DNA of 64,000 bases. Source: CADEEV01 sp964442185. Lineage in GTDB: Bacteria > Acidobacteriota > Vicinamibacteria > Fen-336. Location: the NCBI GenBank assembly GCA_964442185.1, contig CAYTWT010000229.1:1-64000 (forward strand). The letters are read 5' to 3'. Of the stretch, positions 9,790 to 19,317 are shown one piece after another. The notes beneath the pieces are model-generated. The model was given only the letters and a program-made list of their open reading frames with translations. It had not been told where the DNA came from and did no database searches. The translations under genes and the position numbers were made by a program. Numbering within the stretch: position 1 is the first letter of the stretch; every line of letters begins with the position of its first letter.

Positions 9790-10970
9790 GCATCACGGCG
9801 CCGCTCGGCTTCCGCGCCGCGGCCACAGCCTCGGGCGTCAAGCAGGAGGGCCTCGACCTGGCGCTGGTCGCGGCCGATTGGGGCTGCTCGGCTGCAGCCG
9901 TCTTCACGACCAATCGCGCGCAGGCCGCTCCCGTCCTGGTGTCGCGAGAGCACCTGGCCGGGGGCCAGGCGCGGGCGGTGGTGGTCAATGCCGGTTGCGC
10001 CAACGCCGGCACCGGCGACGGGGGCCTCGCCGACGCGCGCGAGATGGCCACGCTGGTGGCCCGCGAACTGGGTTGCCGACCTTGCGAAGTGGTGGTCGCT
10101 TCGACGGGCGTGATCGGCGTGCCGCTGCCGATGCAGAGCGTCCGTGCGGGAATCGCTCAGCTGGTCCCCTGCCTTTCCCGCGAAGGCGGCGCCGACGCCG
10201 CTCGCGCCATCCTCACCACCGACACGCATGCCAAAGAGGTCGTCGTCGAGTTTCCGCTCGACGGCGCGACGGCCCGCATCGGCGCGATGGCCAAGGGCTC
10301 GGGCATGATCGCGCCCAACATGGCGACGATGCTGGCGTTCTTCACGACCGATGCCGCGATCAGCCCGCAGCTCCTGCGGGGCGCCCTGCGCGAAGCCGTC
10401 GGCGTGAGCCTGAACCGGATCACGGTGGATGGCGACACCTCGACCAACGACATGGCGCTGCTCCTCGCCAGCGGCGCACTCCCCGCTCGCGCCATTCTCG
10501 AAGACGGCTGCGACTACGACGCCTTTCGGGGGGCGCTCACCGAGGCCGCGCGACGGATCGCCGCGCTGATCATCCGCGACGGCGAGGGCGCCACGCGCGT
10601 GGCCGAGATCCGCGTCGAGGGCGCTGCCAGCACGCTCGATGCCGATCGCATCGCGCGGACCGTCGCTGAATCCCCGCTCGTGAAGACCGCGCTCCATGGA
10701 GGCGACCCGAACTGGGGCCGGGTGCTGGCGGCCGTGGGCCGCGCCGGGGTCGACTTGGACATGCACCGCGTGGATCTGTTCCTGGGCGACGTCTGGGTCG
10801 CCGAATCCGGCCGCGCGCGGGCGTACGACGAGGCGCGGGCGCGCCAGGCCCTACTCGAGGACCCGATCCGGATCCGCATCCGCCTCGCGGCCGGCCGCGA
10901 GTCGGGTTGGATGTGGACTTGCGACCTGAGTCATGGTTACGTCGACATCAATGCCCACTATCGCAGCTAG
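9786..10970 (+). CDS. argJ: Glutamate N-acetyltransferase / ornithine acetyltransferase
   Basis: This 394-residue protein transfers the acetyl group from N-acetylornithine back to glutamate, making the pathway cyclic. The self-cleavage site, with threonine as the new N-terminal nucleophile, is in KGSGMIAPNMATMLAF, and VDGDTSTNDMA and GDPNWGR follow. The start is TTG at 9786, forming a TTGA overlap with the argG stop; no ATG or GTG in a sensible position competes. Because both argJ and a GNAT synthase are present, the GNAT enzyme may mainly replenish acetylglutamate. Whether ArgJ also uses acetyl-CoA cannot be told. Confidence 0.94.
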
Positions 10971-10985
10971 CCTCGTGGAGGCCCG

Positions 10986-12386
10986 GTGACGGACAAGCTG
11001 TGGGGCGGCAACTACAGCACCGAGCCCGACGCCGCCTTCTGGAGCTTCAACGCGTCCTTTCCGTTTGATCGGCGCCTGCTGCCCGAGGAGATCGCGGCCT
11101 CGCGCGCCTGGGTGCGCGCCCTGGAGCGATGCGGCGCGCTGCGGGGCGAAGAGTGCGCGGCGCTCGAGGCCGGCCTCGCGCACGTCCTGGACCGAGCCCG
11201 GGCCGACGCCAGCTATCTAGCGCTCGACGCCGAGGACGTTCACAGCTTCGTGGAGACGCGCCTCGCCGAAAGCGTCGGCGACCTGGCGGGCCAGGCGCAT
11301 CTGGGCCGCAGCCGTAACGAGCAATCGGTCACGGCGCTGCGGCTGTGGATCCGTGCCCGGATCGACGCGTTGCGCTCCAAACTGGCGAGGCTCGTCGCGG
11401 CACTCGCTGAGCGCGGTCGCGCCGGTAGCCACGCGGTCATGCCGGGTTACACGCATACGCGGGCCGCCGAGCCGATTACCTTCGGCCACCTCGCGGCGGC
11501 TCATGCCTGGGCGCTGGTTCGCGATTTCGATCGTCTGGGCGATGCGCGACGCCGCGCCGACGTCTTGCCGCTGGGCTCAGGCGCCCTTGCGGGCACGGTC
11601 TTGCCGCTGGATCGGGACGCCCTCGCCCGTGACCTCGGCTTCGCGGCCGTGTCGGAGAGCGCGCTCGATGCCGTCACCGATCGCGACTTCGTCGCCGAGG
11701 TCAGCTTCGCGTGCGCACAACTCCAAGTGCATCTCTCGCGTCTTGCCGAAGACCTGATCCGCTTCTCCGGACCGGAGTACGGCTTCCTGTCGCTGCCCGA
11801 GGCGTTCACCACCGGCTCGAGCCTGATGCCCCAGAAGCAGAACCCCGACGCGCTGGAACTGGTGCGGGCCAAGGCCGGCCGCAGCGTCGGCCATCTGGTC
11901 GCCCTGCTGACCACGATGAAGGGTCTGCCTGCGGGCTATCAAAAGGACCTGCAGGAGGACAAGCAGGCGGTTTTCGACGCCGCCGACACAGCGCTCGCCT
12001 CGCTCACGATCACCACGGGCGTCGTGCAGGGAGTGACCCTGCACCCCGAGCCGATGCGCCGCGCCGCGGCGGAGCCCGGCCTGATGGCCGCGGGCCTGGC
12101 CGTTGCGCTCGCCCGTGACGGCCTGCCCTTTCGCAAGGCGCACGCCCTGGTGGGCGCGCTCGTGGCGGAAGCGCAGCGCGACAAGACGACGCTGCTGCAG
12201 GCCGCGCGCCAGCGCCTCGCGACGCTTGCGCCAGGTGTGGCCGGGGAACTCGACCGCCTCTTCGACCCGGATGCCGCGGTCGCGGCCCGGCAGGCCGTGG
12301 GTGGCACTGCGCCCACGGCGGTGCTGGCCTCGCTCGCTGCCGCGGAGGCCCGCGTGCGCGGCGGAGAAGCCGCAATCCAGGCGTGA
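10986..12386 (+). CDS. argH: Argininosuccinate lyase
   Basis: This 466-residue fumarase/aspartase superfamily protein cleaves argininosuccinate to arginine and fumarate, the last step. The superfamily signature GSSLMPQKQNPDALELVRAK with the catalytic serine is complete, and AESVGDLAGQAHLGRSRNEQ and PGYTHTRAAEP are present. The GTG start is placed four bases after GGAGG (10977-10981). The stop overlaps the aat start (GTGA), so aat is part of this transcript. Confidence 0.96.
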   Translation: MTDKLWGGNYSTEPDAAFWSFNASFPFDRRLLPEEIAASRAWVRALERCGALRGEECAALEAGLAHVLDRARADASYLALDAEDVHSFVETRLAESVGDLAGQAHLGRSRNEQSVTALRLWIRARIDALRSKLARLVAALAERGRAGSHAVMPGYTHTRAAEPITFGHLAAAHAWALVRDFDRLGDARRRADVLPLGSGALAGTVLPLDRDALARDLGFAAVSESALDAVTDRDFVAEVSFACAQLQVHLSRLAEDLIRFSGPEYGFLSLPEAFTTGSSLMPQKQNPDALELVRAKAGRSVGHLVALLTTMKGLPAGYQKDLQEDKQAVFDAADTALASLTITTGVVQGVTLHPEPMRRAAAEPGLMAAGLAVALARDGLPFRKAHALVGALVAEAQRDKTTLLQAARQRLATLAPGVAGELDRLFDPDAAVAARQAVGGTAPTAVLASLAAAEARVRGGEAAIQA

Positions 12387-13075
12387 GCGTCTACCGCCTG
12401 GATCGGCGTCTTGTCTTTCCGCACGCGAGCGAAGCCGACGCGAGCGGACTGATCGCCGTCGGGGGCGACCTACGGCCCGAAAGGCTGATCCTCGCCTATG
12501 CCTCGGGCATCTTCCCCTGGTACTCGAAGGGCCAGCCGATCCTCTGGCACTCTCCCGATCCTCGCCTGGTGCTTCGCCCAAACGCGTTGCACGTGCCGCG
12601 CAGCCTGCGCAAGGTCGCGCGCAAGGCGCCGTACCGCCTGAGCCTGGACACGGCCTTTTGCAAGGTGATCGAGGCCTGTGCAGGGACGCCGCGTCCCGGG
12701 CAGGAGGAAACCTGGATCACGCGCGAGATGAAGGACGCCTATACCGAGCTGCATCGTCGCGGCGTCGCCCACTCGGTCGAGGCATGGCGGGAGCAGCGGC
12801 TGGTCGGAGGCTTGTACGGCATTTCGCTGGGGGCGGCCTTCTTCGGGGAGTCGATGTTCGCGCTCGAGCCCGACGCCTCGAAGCTCGCGTTCGTGGCGCT
12901 GTGCGAGCAATTCGCCCTCTGGGGTGTAAAGGTCGTGGACTGCCAGGTGTACACGCCGCATCTCGCCCGCTTCGGCGCCGAAGAGTGGAGTCGGAGACGT
13001 TACCTGTCCGAGCTGCACAAGGCGCTGAGAGCCCCGACGCGTCCGGGGCCCTGGAGCTTCGACACGCCCACTTAG
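12383..13075 (+). CDS. aat: Leucyl/phenylalanyl-tRNA-protein transferase
   Basis: This 230-residue protein attaches Leu or Phe from aminoacyl-tRNA to proteins with N-terminal Arg or Lys, turning them into ClpS/ClpAP substrates. Family features are FPHASEADASGLIAVGGDL, the GIFPWYSKGQPILWHSPDPR block, and GESMFALEPDASKLA. The GTG start overlaps the argH stop by four bases. This gene for N-degron tagging of basic N-termini is therefore probably transcribed and translated with the arginine genes and would share their attenuation. Its partners clpS-clpA lie upstream of the operon and bpt just downstream on the other strand. Confidence 0.94.
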   Translation: MSVYRLDRRLVFPHASEADASGLIAVGGDLRPERLILAYASGIFPWYSKGQPILWHSPDPRLVLRPNALHVPRSLRKVARKAPYRLSLDTAFCKVIEACAGTPRPGQEETWITREMKDAYTELHRRGVAHSVEAWREQRLVGGLYGISLGAAFFGESMFALEPDASKLAFVALCEQFALWGVKVVDCQVYTPHLARFGAEEWSRRRYLSELHKALRAPTRPGPWSFDTPT

Positions 13076-13094
13076 CAAGAAACCCGGAAGCGGT

Positions 13095-13466
13095 TCAGGG
13101 GCCCGCGTTGCTCTGACGCAGCCGCCGCGCCATCGCGCGCATGACTTCGAGCGCGAAGCCCGGCACCTGTGTGACGAGATCGTGAAAAGTCGCTTCGCTG
13201 ATCGCGACCACGGAGCAGTTCTCGCCCGCGACGGCAGAGGCGCTGCGCGGGGCGGGGTCGACGAGCGCCATCTCGCCGAGGAAGCCGCCGGGCCCCACCT
13301 TCTCGACCTCGCTGCCGCTCACCTTGAGCAGGACGAAGCCCGAGCGGACGATGTACATGTCGCACCCCGGCTCCCCCTGCTCGAAGAGCACCCGACCTGG
13401 ATCCAGGAAGAGCGGAGCCTCCTCCGCCAGCATCAGGGCCTCCATGTAGGTGTGAATCTCAGTCAT
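13095..13466 (-). CDS. Small cyclic-nucleotide-binding-domain protein
   Basis: This 123-residue protein consists of one cNMP-binding (CAP_ED) beta-roll. The phosphate-binding cassette is recognisable as GGFLGEMALVDPAPRSASAV, with the glutamate and the arginine that normally hold the cyclic nucleotide. No DNA-binding or catalytic domain follows; a C-terminal helix (EVMRAMARRLRQ) ends the protein. It starts four bases inside the end of bpt, so the two are probably co-expressed. Function unknown; a stand-alone sensor or a regulator of a partner protein is likely. Confidence 0.8.
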   Translation of the reverse strand: MTEIHTYMEALMLAEEAPLFLDPGRVLFEQGEPGCDMYIVRSGFVLLKVSGSEVEKVGPGGFLGEMALVDPAPRSASAVAGENCSVVAISEATFHDLVTQVPGFALEVMRAMARRLRQSNAGP

Positions 13467-14200
13467 CGCGCTTCGAGGCTAGCCCCGGACTTGTGAGCTG
13501 TCAAGGCACGAAAGCCCTCGGGCCCGAGCACCTCGCTTCGAAAGAAGGAGGCCTTGTAGCGCATCGTAGCGGCTTCTGCCACGTGATAGCCCAGGTAGAG
13601 CCAAGGCGCTCCTCGCCGCCCGGCTTCATCCAGGAGCCATAGCACGTTGAAGACGCCGGGCGAACGCGCCGCTTGCGCAGGGTCGAAGTAGAAATAGACC
13701 GCCGACAGGGCTAGCGGCGCCACGTCCACGATGCCCACGCCGAGGAGCTTCCCGCCCGCCCGGTATTCCACTTCGAGCGTGTCGATCCCGCTCGAATACA
13801 AGAACCCCTCGAACTCCTCCAGCGAGCCGTCCATCGAGCCGACGTGGCGGGCGTCGAGATAGGCACGGTAGAGCTCGAGCTTCTCGCCCGAGGGCTGCGG
13901 CGCACCGATCCGGACGCTGACGTCGTGATTTCGCTGCCGGGCCCGTCGCTGTGCTCGCGAGGGTGCAAAACCGGCCACCGGCACGCGCAGCATGCGACAG
14001 GCGGAGCAACTCTCGCACACGGGGCGGTAGAAGACCGGGCCCATGCGCCGGAAGTTGAGATCCATGAGCGCGTGATAGACAGGCGCCGAGAGCGGCCTGG
14101 GCACGAGCGTCAGATGACGCGCCTCGCGGCCGGGAAGGTACGGGCACGGGAAGGCCTCACCGGGTTCGGGACTCGCGCGCACGAGCGCGGCCTCGAGCAT
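13463..14200 (-). CDS. bpt: Bpt, aspartate/glutamate leucyltransferase (ATE-like)
   Basis: This 245-residue member of the ATE/Bpt family transfers Leu to proteins with N-terminal Asp or Glu, creating primary N-degrons for ClpS. The N-terminal PCPYLPGREAR cysteine segment and the CESCSAC cluster match the family's metal-binding N-terminus. The GNAT-like C-terminal half carries YFYFDPA and GYHV followed by MRYKASF. The ATG at 14200 is the first good start after the upstream gene's stop; no clear Shine-Dalgarno is seen. With aat, clpS and clpA it completes the bacterial N-degron pathway in a 12-kb stretch. Leu versus Arg as the donor is inferred from family knowledge. Confidence 0.9.
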   Translation of the reverse strand: MLEAALVRASPEPGEAFPCPYLPGREARHLTLVPRPLSAPVYHALMDLNFRRMGPVFYRPVCESCSACRMLRVPVAGFAPSRAQRRARQRNHDVSVRIGAPQPSGEKLELYRAYLDARHVGSMDGSLEEFEGFLYSSGIDTLEVEYRAGGKLLGVGIVDVAPLALSAVYFYFDPAQAARSPGVFNVLWLLDEAGRRGAPWLYLGYHVAEAATMRYKASFFRSEVLGPEGFRALTAHKSGASLEAR

Positions 14201-14232
14201 CTGCGTCAGCGCCGCGTGCCGCTCCAGCTCCC

Positions 14233-16608
14233 TCAGGCGATCCCGGCTCCGATCCGCGAAGCGGGCTTGCGTGGCCGCTGGAACCGGGAAAGAAACGGCG
14301 CGCAGGCCTTCTCGAAGCGCGCTTCGAGAAGCACGCCAGCCTCGCCGGGAACCGGGCCCAGACGGCGCCAGGCCTCACGCATCGACTCGACCTCGTCGGC
14401 CTCGGCCTTGCGCCGGGCGTCGGCGTCGGCCTTGCCGCCCATCGTATTGCTGGCGAGCGCTTCTTTCAGCCGGCGGGCCAGATCGTCTCCGCTCAGGCTA
14501 CCGGGGTCCGGCGGCGCGGCCTCGGCTCGCGCTAGAAGCGCCTCCAGCCTCGAGAGCAGCTTCTCCTTGCGGGCCCGGTTCATCTCCGGATCGAGGTCGG
14601 TGCCCTTGAACGCTGCGGGCCAGGCCGCGACCAGCTTGTTCCGGGCCAGGGCAAAGCGCGCGGCAAAGGCGGCCTCCTCGATCGCCGGCAGGCCCGTCGC
14701 CTGCCGCGCCCGCACCTGGAGCGCGGCGATGGCGGCAGCCAGACCGTCCGGCGCAGCGGAGCCGTCGGGCTGTGGAGCGAGCGCTTCGATTTCGATACAC
14801 AGCGCCTCGCGTTCGGCCCGCTGGCTGGCGGCCGCGATCTCGTCGCGATGCTTGTAGCGCTCGAAGACGGCGGCGCCGGCTTTTGCAAAGCGTTCCCAGA
14901 GTGCCTCGGACTTGCTGCGGCGCACCGCTCCGATGCCCTTCCATTCGGCCTGCAGCTTCTTCACTTCGGCGACCGCGGCTTCCCAGTCGGTGGAAGCGGC
15001 GAGCGCCTCGGCCTTCTCGATGAGCGCGGTCTTCGAGGCCAGGTTCGCGGTCCACTGTTCCTTGCGCTGCCTCAGGTCTTCCTGCTTGCGCCTGAAGAAA
15101 AGGTCGCACGCCGTGCGGAAGCGCTGCCAGGCCGCCTCTGCCCGCCCGCGCGGCGCAGGCCCGATCTCCTTCCAGAGCGCGTGCAGGGCCTTCAGCTCTT
15201 CGGCGGCCCTCACCCAGTCGGTGGATTCGGCGAGGGCCTCGGCCTGCTCGCACAGCGCCTGCTTCCGCTTCAAGTTCTCGCGCTCGGCCTGGTTCTTCTT
15301 CTCGAAGAAGGCGTCGAGCCGCTCCTTCAGCTTCGAGCGCACGGCCTGGTAGCGCTGACGCAGCGCCTCGGCCTGATCGCGCGGCGCGTGGCGCGCTTCC
15401 GACCAGCGCTGGTCGCACTCCCGCAGCTCGAGCGCGACCTTCTCGAGGTCCTCGCGCCCGGCGAGTCCTGCCACGCGCTCGCAGAGTTGCTCCTGGACCC
15501 CCGCGTTGCTCCAGCGCGTCCAGTCCTCGGCTTCGCGCAGCGGCTGGCTCTTCGCGAACACGGCCGCGCGCGCCGCCCGCACCCGCTGCGTCAGCTTCGG
15601 AGCCACCTTCTCCAGGTCCGCGTGCGCGATCCGGACCTCCCGCAAGGCGGCATCGGCGTCGCGGAGCGTGAGGCTCGCGCCCGCTCCCAGTGACTCGAGC
15701 CGCTGCGCGAGCGCCTCGATTCGCGCCAGGCGCTCTCGACGCTCCTTCTCCTGTGCCTGCCGGACCTCGGCGGCCGAGGGCCCCGCCGGAGCGGGCGCTG
15801 CGGCCTGGGAGACGAGCTCTGGCGTCGCGACTGCCAGCGCCTCGGCGAGCACGGGCGGGGCAGGCTCCGGCGCCTCGGCTGCGGCGGGCGGCGCTGCGAC
15901 CGGGTCCGAGTCAGGGGTGGCCGCTTCCGTCGCCGGCGCTTCGGACAACGCTTCGACCGGCGCCACTGGCTCCGGCTTGGGCAGAAGGGCTACCAGCCGT
16001 GCGGCGGCGCGACGCGACGCCGCACCGTTCCTGGCCTTCCCGGCGAGGAGCCGCAGCGCTTCGAGATCGTCGATCCGGTCGACGGCCCCGATCGCGACAT
16101 CCTTGTGCTCGGTCCTCTGGGCGATCTCGAGCAGCAGCCACGCGTCGGCGACGCGCGCGAGCGCCTCGCGTCGCACGGCCGGATCCTCGGCGCTCCTCGC
16201 TACGTTCGCGAGCGCGTGCTCGTCCGCAAGCCGGCCCGCCGCTTCGACTCGCAGTGCGGGAACGGCCGCTCCCTTCGCGAGTGTGGTCAGCGACCGGGTG
16301 TCCCCGAGCGCGCCAAAGGCCGTGCGGGCCGCCGCCTCGTCAGCTCCGCGCGCTACCTCCAGAAGGCAAGCCCGTGCCTCCTCGCGCACGCCCTCGTCGC
16401 TATCCGCGCGCGCCGCGCCGACGACGACGGGCAGCGCGGTAACCCGCTTGAGAGCCGAGCGCCGCACGCGGGCATCCGAGTCACTCCGGGCCAACGAGGT
16501 CAGGATCTCCTGCTCCCCCGACGCCAGCTCGCGCACCCCTTCGAGGCGTACGCTGGGGTCTTCGTGCTCCCAGGCCGGCCGCCGGCGGAAGCGATCGAGC
16601 AGCGTCAC
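14233..16608 (-). CDS. HEAT-repeat and DUF349 coiled-coil protein
   Basis: This 791-residue protein has three parts. Residues 1-215 are short alpha-helical repeats of HEAT/PBS-lyase type (DPSVRLEGVREL, SDARVRRSALKRV). Residues 215-285 are an Ala/Pro-rich linker. Residues 285-730 hold several DUF349 repeats, with recurring W..A..EVK.L...WK.IG.v.r...E.lW.rF motifs, and are strongly coiled-coil. DUF349 proteins are widespread but poorly understood. It lies upstream of bpt on the same strand, 32 bp away. No enzymatic motif is visible. It is probably cytoplasmic, as there is no signal peptide or membrane segment. Confidence 0.75.
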   Translation of the reverse strand: MTLLDRFRRRPAWEHEDPSVRLEGVRELASGEQEILTSLARSDSDARVRRSALKRVTALPVVVGAARADSDEGVREEARACLLEVARGADEAAARTAFGALGDTRSLTTLAKGAAVPALRVEAAGRLADEHALANVARSAEDPAVRREALARVADAWLLLEIAQRTEHKDVAIGAVDRIDDLEALRLLAGKARNGAASRRAAARLVALLPKPEPVAPVEALSEAPATEAATPDSDPVAAPPAAAEAPEPAPPVLAEALAVATPELVSQAAAPAPAGPSAAEVRQAQEKERRERLARIEALAQRLESLGAGASLTLRDADAALREVRIAHADLEKVAPKLTQRVRAARAAVFAKSQPLREAEDWTRWSNAGVQEQLCERVAGLAGREDLEKVALELRECDQRWSEARHAPRDQAEALRQRYQAVRSKLKERLDAFFEKKNQAERENLKRKQALCEQAEALAESTDWVRAAEELKALHALWKEIGPAPRGRAEAAWQRFRTACDLFFRRKQEDLRQRKEQWTANLASKTALIEKAEALAASTDWEAAVAEVKKLQAEWKGIGAVRRSKSEALWERFAKAGAAVFERYKHRDEIAAASQRAEREALCIEIEALAPQPDGSAAPDGLAAAIAALQVRARQATGLPAIEEAAFAARFALARNKLVAAWPAAFKGTDLDPEMNRARKEKLLSRLEALLARAEAAPPDPGSLSGDDLARRLKEALASNTMGGKADADARRKAEADEVESMREAWRRLGPVPGEAGVLLEARFEKACAPFLSRFQRPRKPASRIGAGIA

Positions 16609-16709
16609 CGAGGTCTCACCACTGGCGTTTATCGTAGCCCAAGTGCAGCTCCAGAACTGCCGAACTCGGGGCCTCGGGGTAAGATCCTGCTCTCGTCCCT
16701 GGAGGCAAG

Positions 16710-18326
16710 GTGGCCAAGATCGTCGAGTGCGTCCCCAACTTCTCCGAAGGCCGCGACCGGGCCATGATCGACAAGCTCGCCGACAGCATTCGGAAGACGC
16801 CGGGCTGCAGCCTGCTCGACGTGGACCCGGGCGCCTCGACCCACCGCACGGTCTTCACCTTCGTGGGCTCGCCCGAGGCCGTCGTCGAAGGCGCCCTGGC
16901 CTCCGCCCGGCTCGCCCGGCAGCTCCTCGACATGCGCAAACACAGCGGCGGGCACCCACGAATGGGCGCTCTGGACGTGTGTCCGTTCGTGCCGGTTTCA
17001 GGCGTCACGATGGACGACTGCGTGGCATGTGCCCGGGAGTTCGGGCGGCGCGTCGCGGAGGAGCTGGGGATCCCGGTGTTCCTGTACGAAGCGGCCTCGC
17101 AACAGGCACATCGCAAGAGCCTGAAGCAGATCCGCGAGGGCGAGTACGAGGGCCTCGCCGAGAAGCTCCGCCAGCCCGAGTGGATGCCCGATTTCGGCCC
17201 CGCCAGATTCGTGCCGGAGTGGGGCGCGACAGCCACGGGCGCACGCGGTTTCCTGATCGCCTACAACGTCAACATCCTCGGCACCAAGGAGCAGGCGCAT
17301 CGCATCGCCCTCAACCTGCGCGAGCAGGGGCGCGGACCGGGCGAGCCAGGCCGCCTCAAGGCCGTGAAGGCAATCGGCTGGTGGGTCGAGGAGTACGGCC
17401 TGGCCCAGGTCTCGATGAACCTCGACGACTACACGATCACGCCGCCGCACGCGGCCTTCGAAGCCTGCGTCGAGGAGGCGGCGAAGCTGAAGCTGGGCGT
17501 GGCCGGGTCGGAGCTGGTTGGGCTGATCCCGCGCGACGCGCTGCTCGCCGCTGCCGAGCACTACATCGCCAAGGAGCAGCTGTTCGTGATCGCGGAGTCC
17601 CAGAAGATCCGCCTGGCCGTGGAGCGACTCGGGCTCTCCGCCGTGACGCCCTTCGTGCCCGGCAAGCGCGTGATCGAGCAACTGATCGCAAGCCAAGGCG
17701 CTGAGCCGCTCGCCGGCCTGACGGTGCGCCAGTTCGTGGAACTGGTGGGCTCGCGCAGCGCCGCCCCCGGCGGCGGATCGACGGCGGCGCTGGTCGCGAG
17801 CCTGGGCGCCGGCCTCGGCGCGATGATGGGCTGGATGACCTACGGCAAGCGCAAGTTCGAGGCGCAGGACGCAGTGATGCGCCGGCTGATCCCTCCGTTA
17901 CACCGGGCGATGGAGGAGCTGCTGCCGATGATCGACGCCGACACCAGCGCCTTCGGCGACTACATCGCGGCCCTGGGACTGCCGCAGGACACGCCCGAGC
18001 GCGCGGCGGCACGCGAGGCGGCGCTGCAGGCCGGCCTGCGCCAGGCCATCCTTGTGCCGCTGTCCACGATGCGGATCGCGGATCGTGCCTGGGAGCCGAT
18101 GCTCGAGATGGCCCGGCTCGGGAACGTCGCCTCGCGCTCGGACCTCGAAGTCGGAGCGCGCTGCCTCGAGACCGGCATCTGGGGCGCGCACCGCAACGTC
18201 TTGACCAACCTCACGCAGCTTCACGACGAGGCCTTCCGGAAGGCGGTCTCGAGCGAGGCCGACACGCTGGCGGCGCGCGCGGGGGCGCGATCGAGCGAAG
18301 TGCTCGCTACCCTGGAGAAACGCTGA
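16710..18326 (+). CDS. ftcD: Bifunctional glutamate formimidoyltransferase / formimidotetrahydrofolate cyclodeaminase
   Basis: This is a 538-residue fusion. Residues 1 to about 325 are the formiminotransferase (VECVPNFSEGRD at the N-terminus, RKHSGGHPRMGALDVCPFVP with the catalytic His, and GARGFLIAYNVNILGT). Residues from about 335 are the cyclodeaminase (AAPGGGSTAALVASLGAGL). Together they move the formimino group of formiminoglutamate to tetrahydrofolate and release ammonia, giving 5,10-methenyl-THF, at the end of one histidine-degradation route. The GTG start follows GGAGG (16700-16704). No hut genes are nearby. The two-domain order matches the animal enzyme. Confidence 0.93.
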   Translation: MAKIVECVPNFSEGRDRAMIDKLADSIRKTPGCSLLDVDPGASTHRTVFTFVGSPEAVVEGALASARLARQLLDMRKHSGGHPRMGALDVCPFVPVSGVTMDDCVACAREFGRRVAEELGIPVFLYEAASQQAHRKSLKQIREGEYEGLAEKLRQPEWMPDFGPARFVPEWGATATGARGFLIAYNVNILGTKEQAHRIALNLREQGRGPGEPGRLKAVKAIGWWVEEYGLAQVSMNLDDYTITPPHAAFEACVEEAAKLKLGVAGSELVGLIPRDALLAAAEHYIAKEQLFVIAESQKIRLAVERLGLSAVTPFVPGKRVIEQLIASQGAEPLAGLTVRQFVELVGSRSAAPGGGSTAALVASLGAGLGAMMGWMTYGKRKFEAQDAVMRRLIPPLHRAMEELLPMIDADTSAFGDYIAALGLPQDTPERAAAREAALQAGLRQAILVPLSTMRIADRAWEPMLEMARLGNVASRSDLEVGARCLETGIWGAHRNVLTNLTQLHDEAFRKAVSSEADTLAARAGARSSEVLATLEKR

Positions 18327-18826
18327 TGCCGCCCGAGCCCTGGCTGCGCGGAGAGCTCGACGGGATCGACCCGTGGCTGATGCCGGTCGCCCACGCCTTC
18401 GTGCACGCCGGTGAGGAACTCGCGCGCGCTGCCGAGGACTTGTCCGTCGAACAACTCTGGGCTCGGCCCGGCGGCGCAGCCTCGGTCGCGTTCCACATCC
18501 GGCACACGGGCGGCGCGACCGATCGGCTTCTCGCCTACGCCCGTGGCGAGGCGCTTACGGACGCACAGAAGCAGGCCGCGGCTGCCGAAACACAAGAGCA
18601 GCCGCGCGGCGAAGCCGCGTCGCTGCTGGGCGAACTGACGGCGGCGCTGGCTCGCGCCACTGCTCAATTGCGCGAGACGCCCCGCGGGCTCCTGCTCGAG
18701 CCCCGCGGCGTCGGCCGCGCGCAGCTTCCGAGCAACGTCCTCGGACTGCTCTTCCACGCGGCGGAGCACGCGCAGCGCCACGCCGGCCAGGCCGTGACGA
18801 CCGCCAAGATCCTGCGCGGCCTCTAG
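18326..18826 (+). CDS. DinB-fold protein
   Basis: This 166-residue protein has the four-helix DinB/YfiT fold signature. A first metal-site histidine lies in SVAFHIRHTGGATDRLL (about residue 55) and a C-terminal HAAEHAQRHAGQ supplies two more. Such proteins bind a divalent metal, and some are thiol-dependent S-transferases (bacillithiol or mycothiol); others have no known role. The ATG shares one base with the ftcD stop, so it is translationally coupled to ftcD. The substrate cannot be inferred. Confidence 0.78.
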   Translation: MPPEPWLRGELDGIDPWLMPVAHAFVHAGEELARAAEDLSVEQLWARPGGAASVAFHIRHTGGATDRLLAYARGEALTDAQKQAAAAETQEQPRGEAASLLGELTAALARATAQLRETPRGLLLEPRGVGRAQLPSNVLGLLFHAAEHAQRHAGQAVTTAKILRGL

Positions 18827-18829
18827 CTT

Positions 18830-19315
18830 CTAGCCCTCGAGCGCGACGTCGACCAGCGTCGGCTGTAGTACCCGGACCAGGTCGGCAGGCGTGAGACCCA
18901 CCAGAAAGCCGCGACTGCCGCCATTGACGAAGACCCGCTGCAGCGACAGGATCGTGCGCTCGGCGAAGACCGCCAGCGTCTTGCGCGTGCCGAAGGGCGA
19001 AGTGCCTCCCACGAGATAGCCGGTGTGGCGGCTCGCGGCCTGCGGATCGCACAAGCGCAGGGAGCGGCGCTTGGCCTGGCGCGCGAGCGCCTTCAGACTC
19101 ACCTCGCGATCGCCGTGCATCAGCATCAGGAGCGGCTCGCCCGCCTCGTCTTCCAGCACCAGCGTCTTGACGACCGCGTGCTCTTCCACGCCCAGGGCCT
19201 GCGACGATGTCGCCGTGCCCCCGCGCTCCTGGTATCTGTAGAGATGCTCGGTGTACGCGATCCCCGCCTCGCGCAGCGACCGGACTGCGGGCGTCGAAGG
19301 CGCACCTCCGCTCAC
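18830..19315 (-). CDS. ybaK: YbaK-type aminoacyl-tRNA deacylase
   Basis: This 161-residue protein of the YbaK/ProX fold probably hydrolyses mischarged Cys-tRNA(Pro). ATSSQALGVEEHAVVKTLV, the active-site region VGGTSPFGTRKTLAVF and VNGGSRGFLVGL match the family. The GTG at 19315 gives the expected length; the frame continues upstream into the phosphatidyltransferase gene but that part is its shadow. It is the last gene of the minus-strand lipid operon, two bases after its neighbour's stop, with no obvious functional link to it. Confidence 0.88.
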   Translation of the reverse strand: MSGGAPSTPAVRSLREAGIAYTEHLYRYQERGGTATSSQALGVEEHAVVKTLVLEDEAGEPLLMLMHGDREVSLKALARQAKRRSLRLCDPQAASRHTGYLVGGTSPFGTRKTLAVFAERTILSLQRVFVNGGSRGFLVGLTPADLVRVLQPTLVDVALEG

Positions 19316-19317
19316 GG

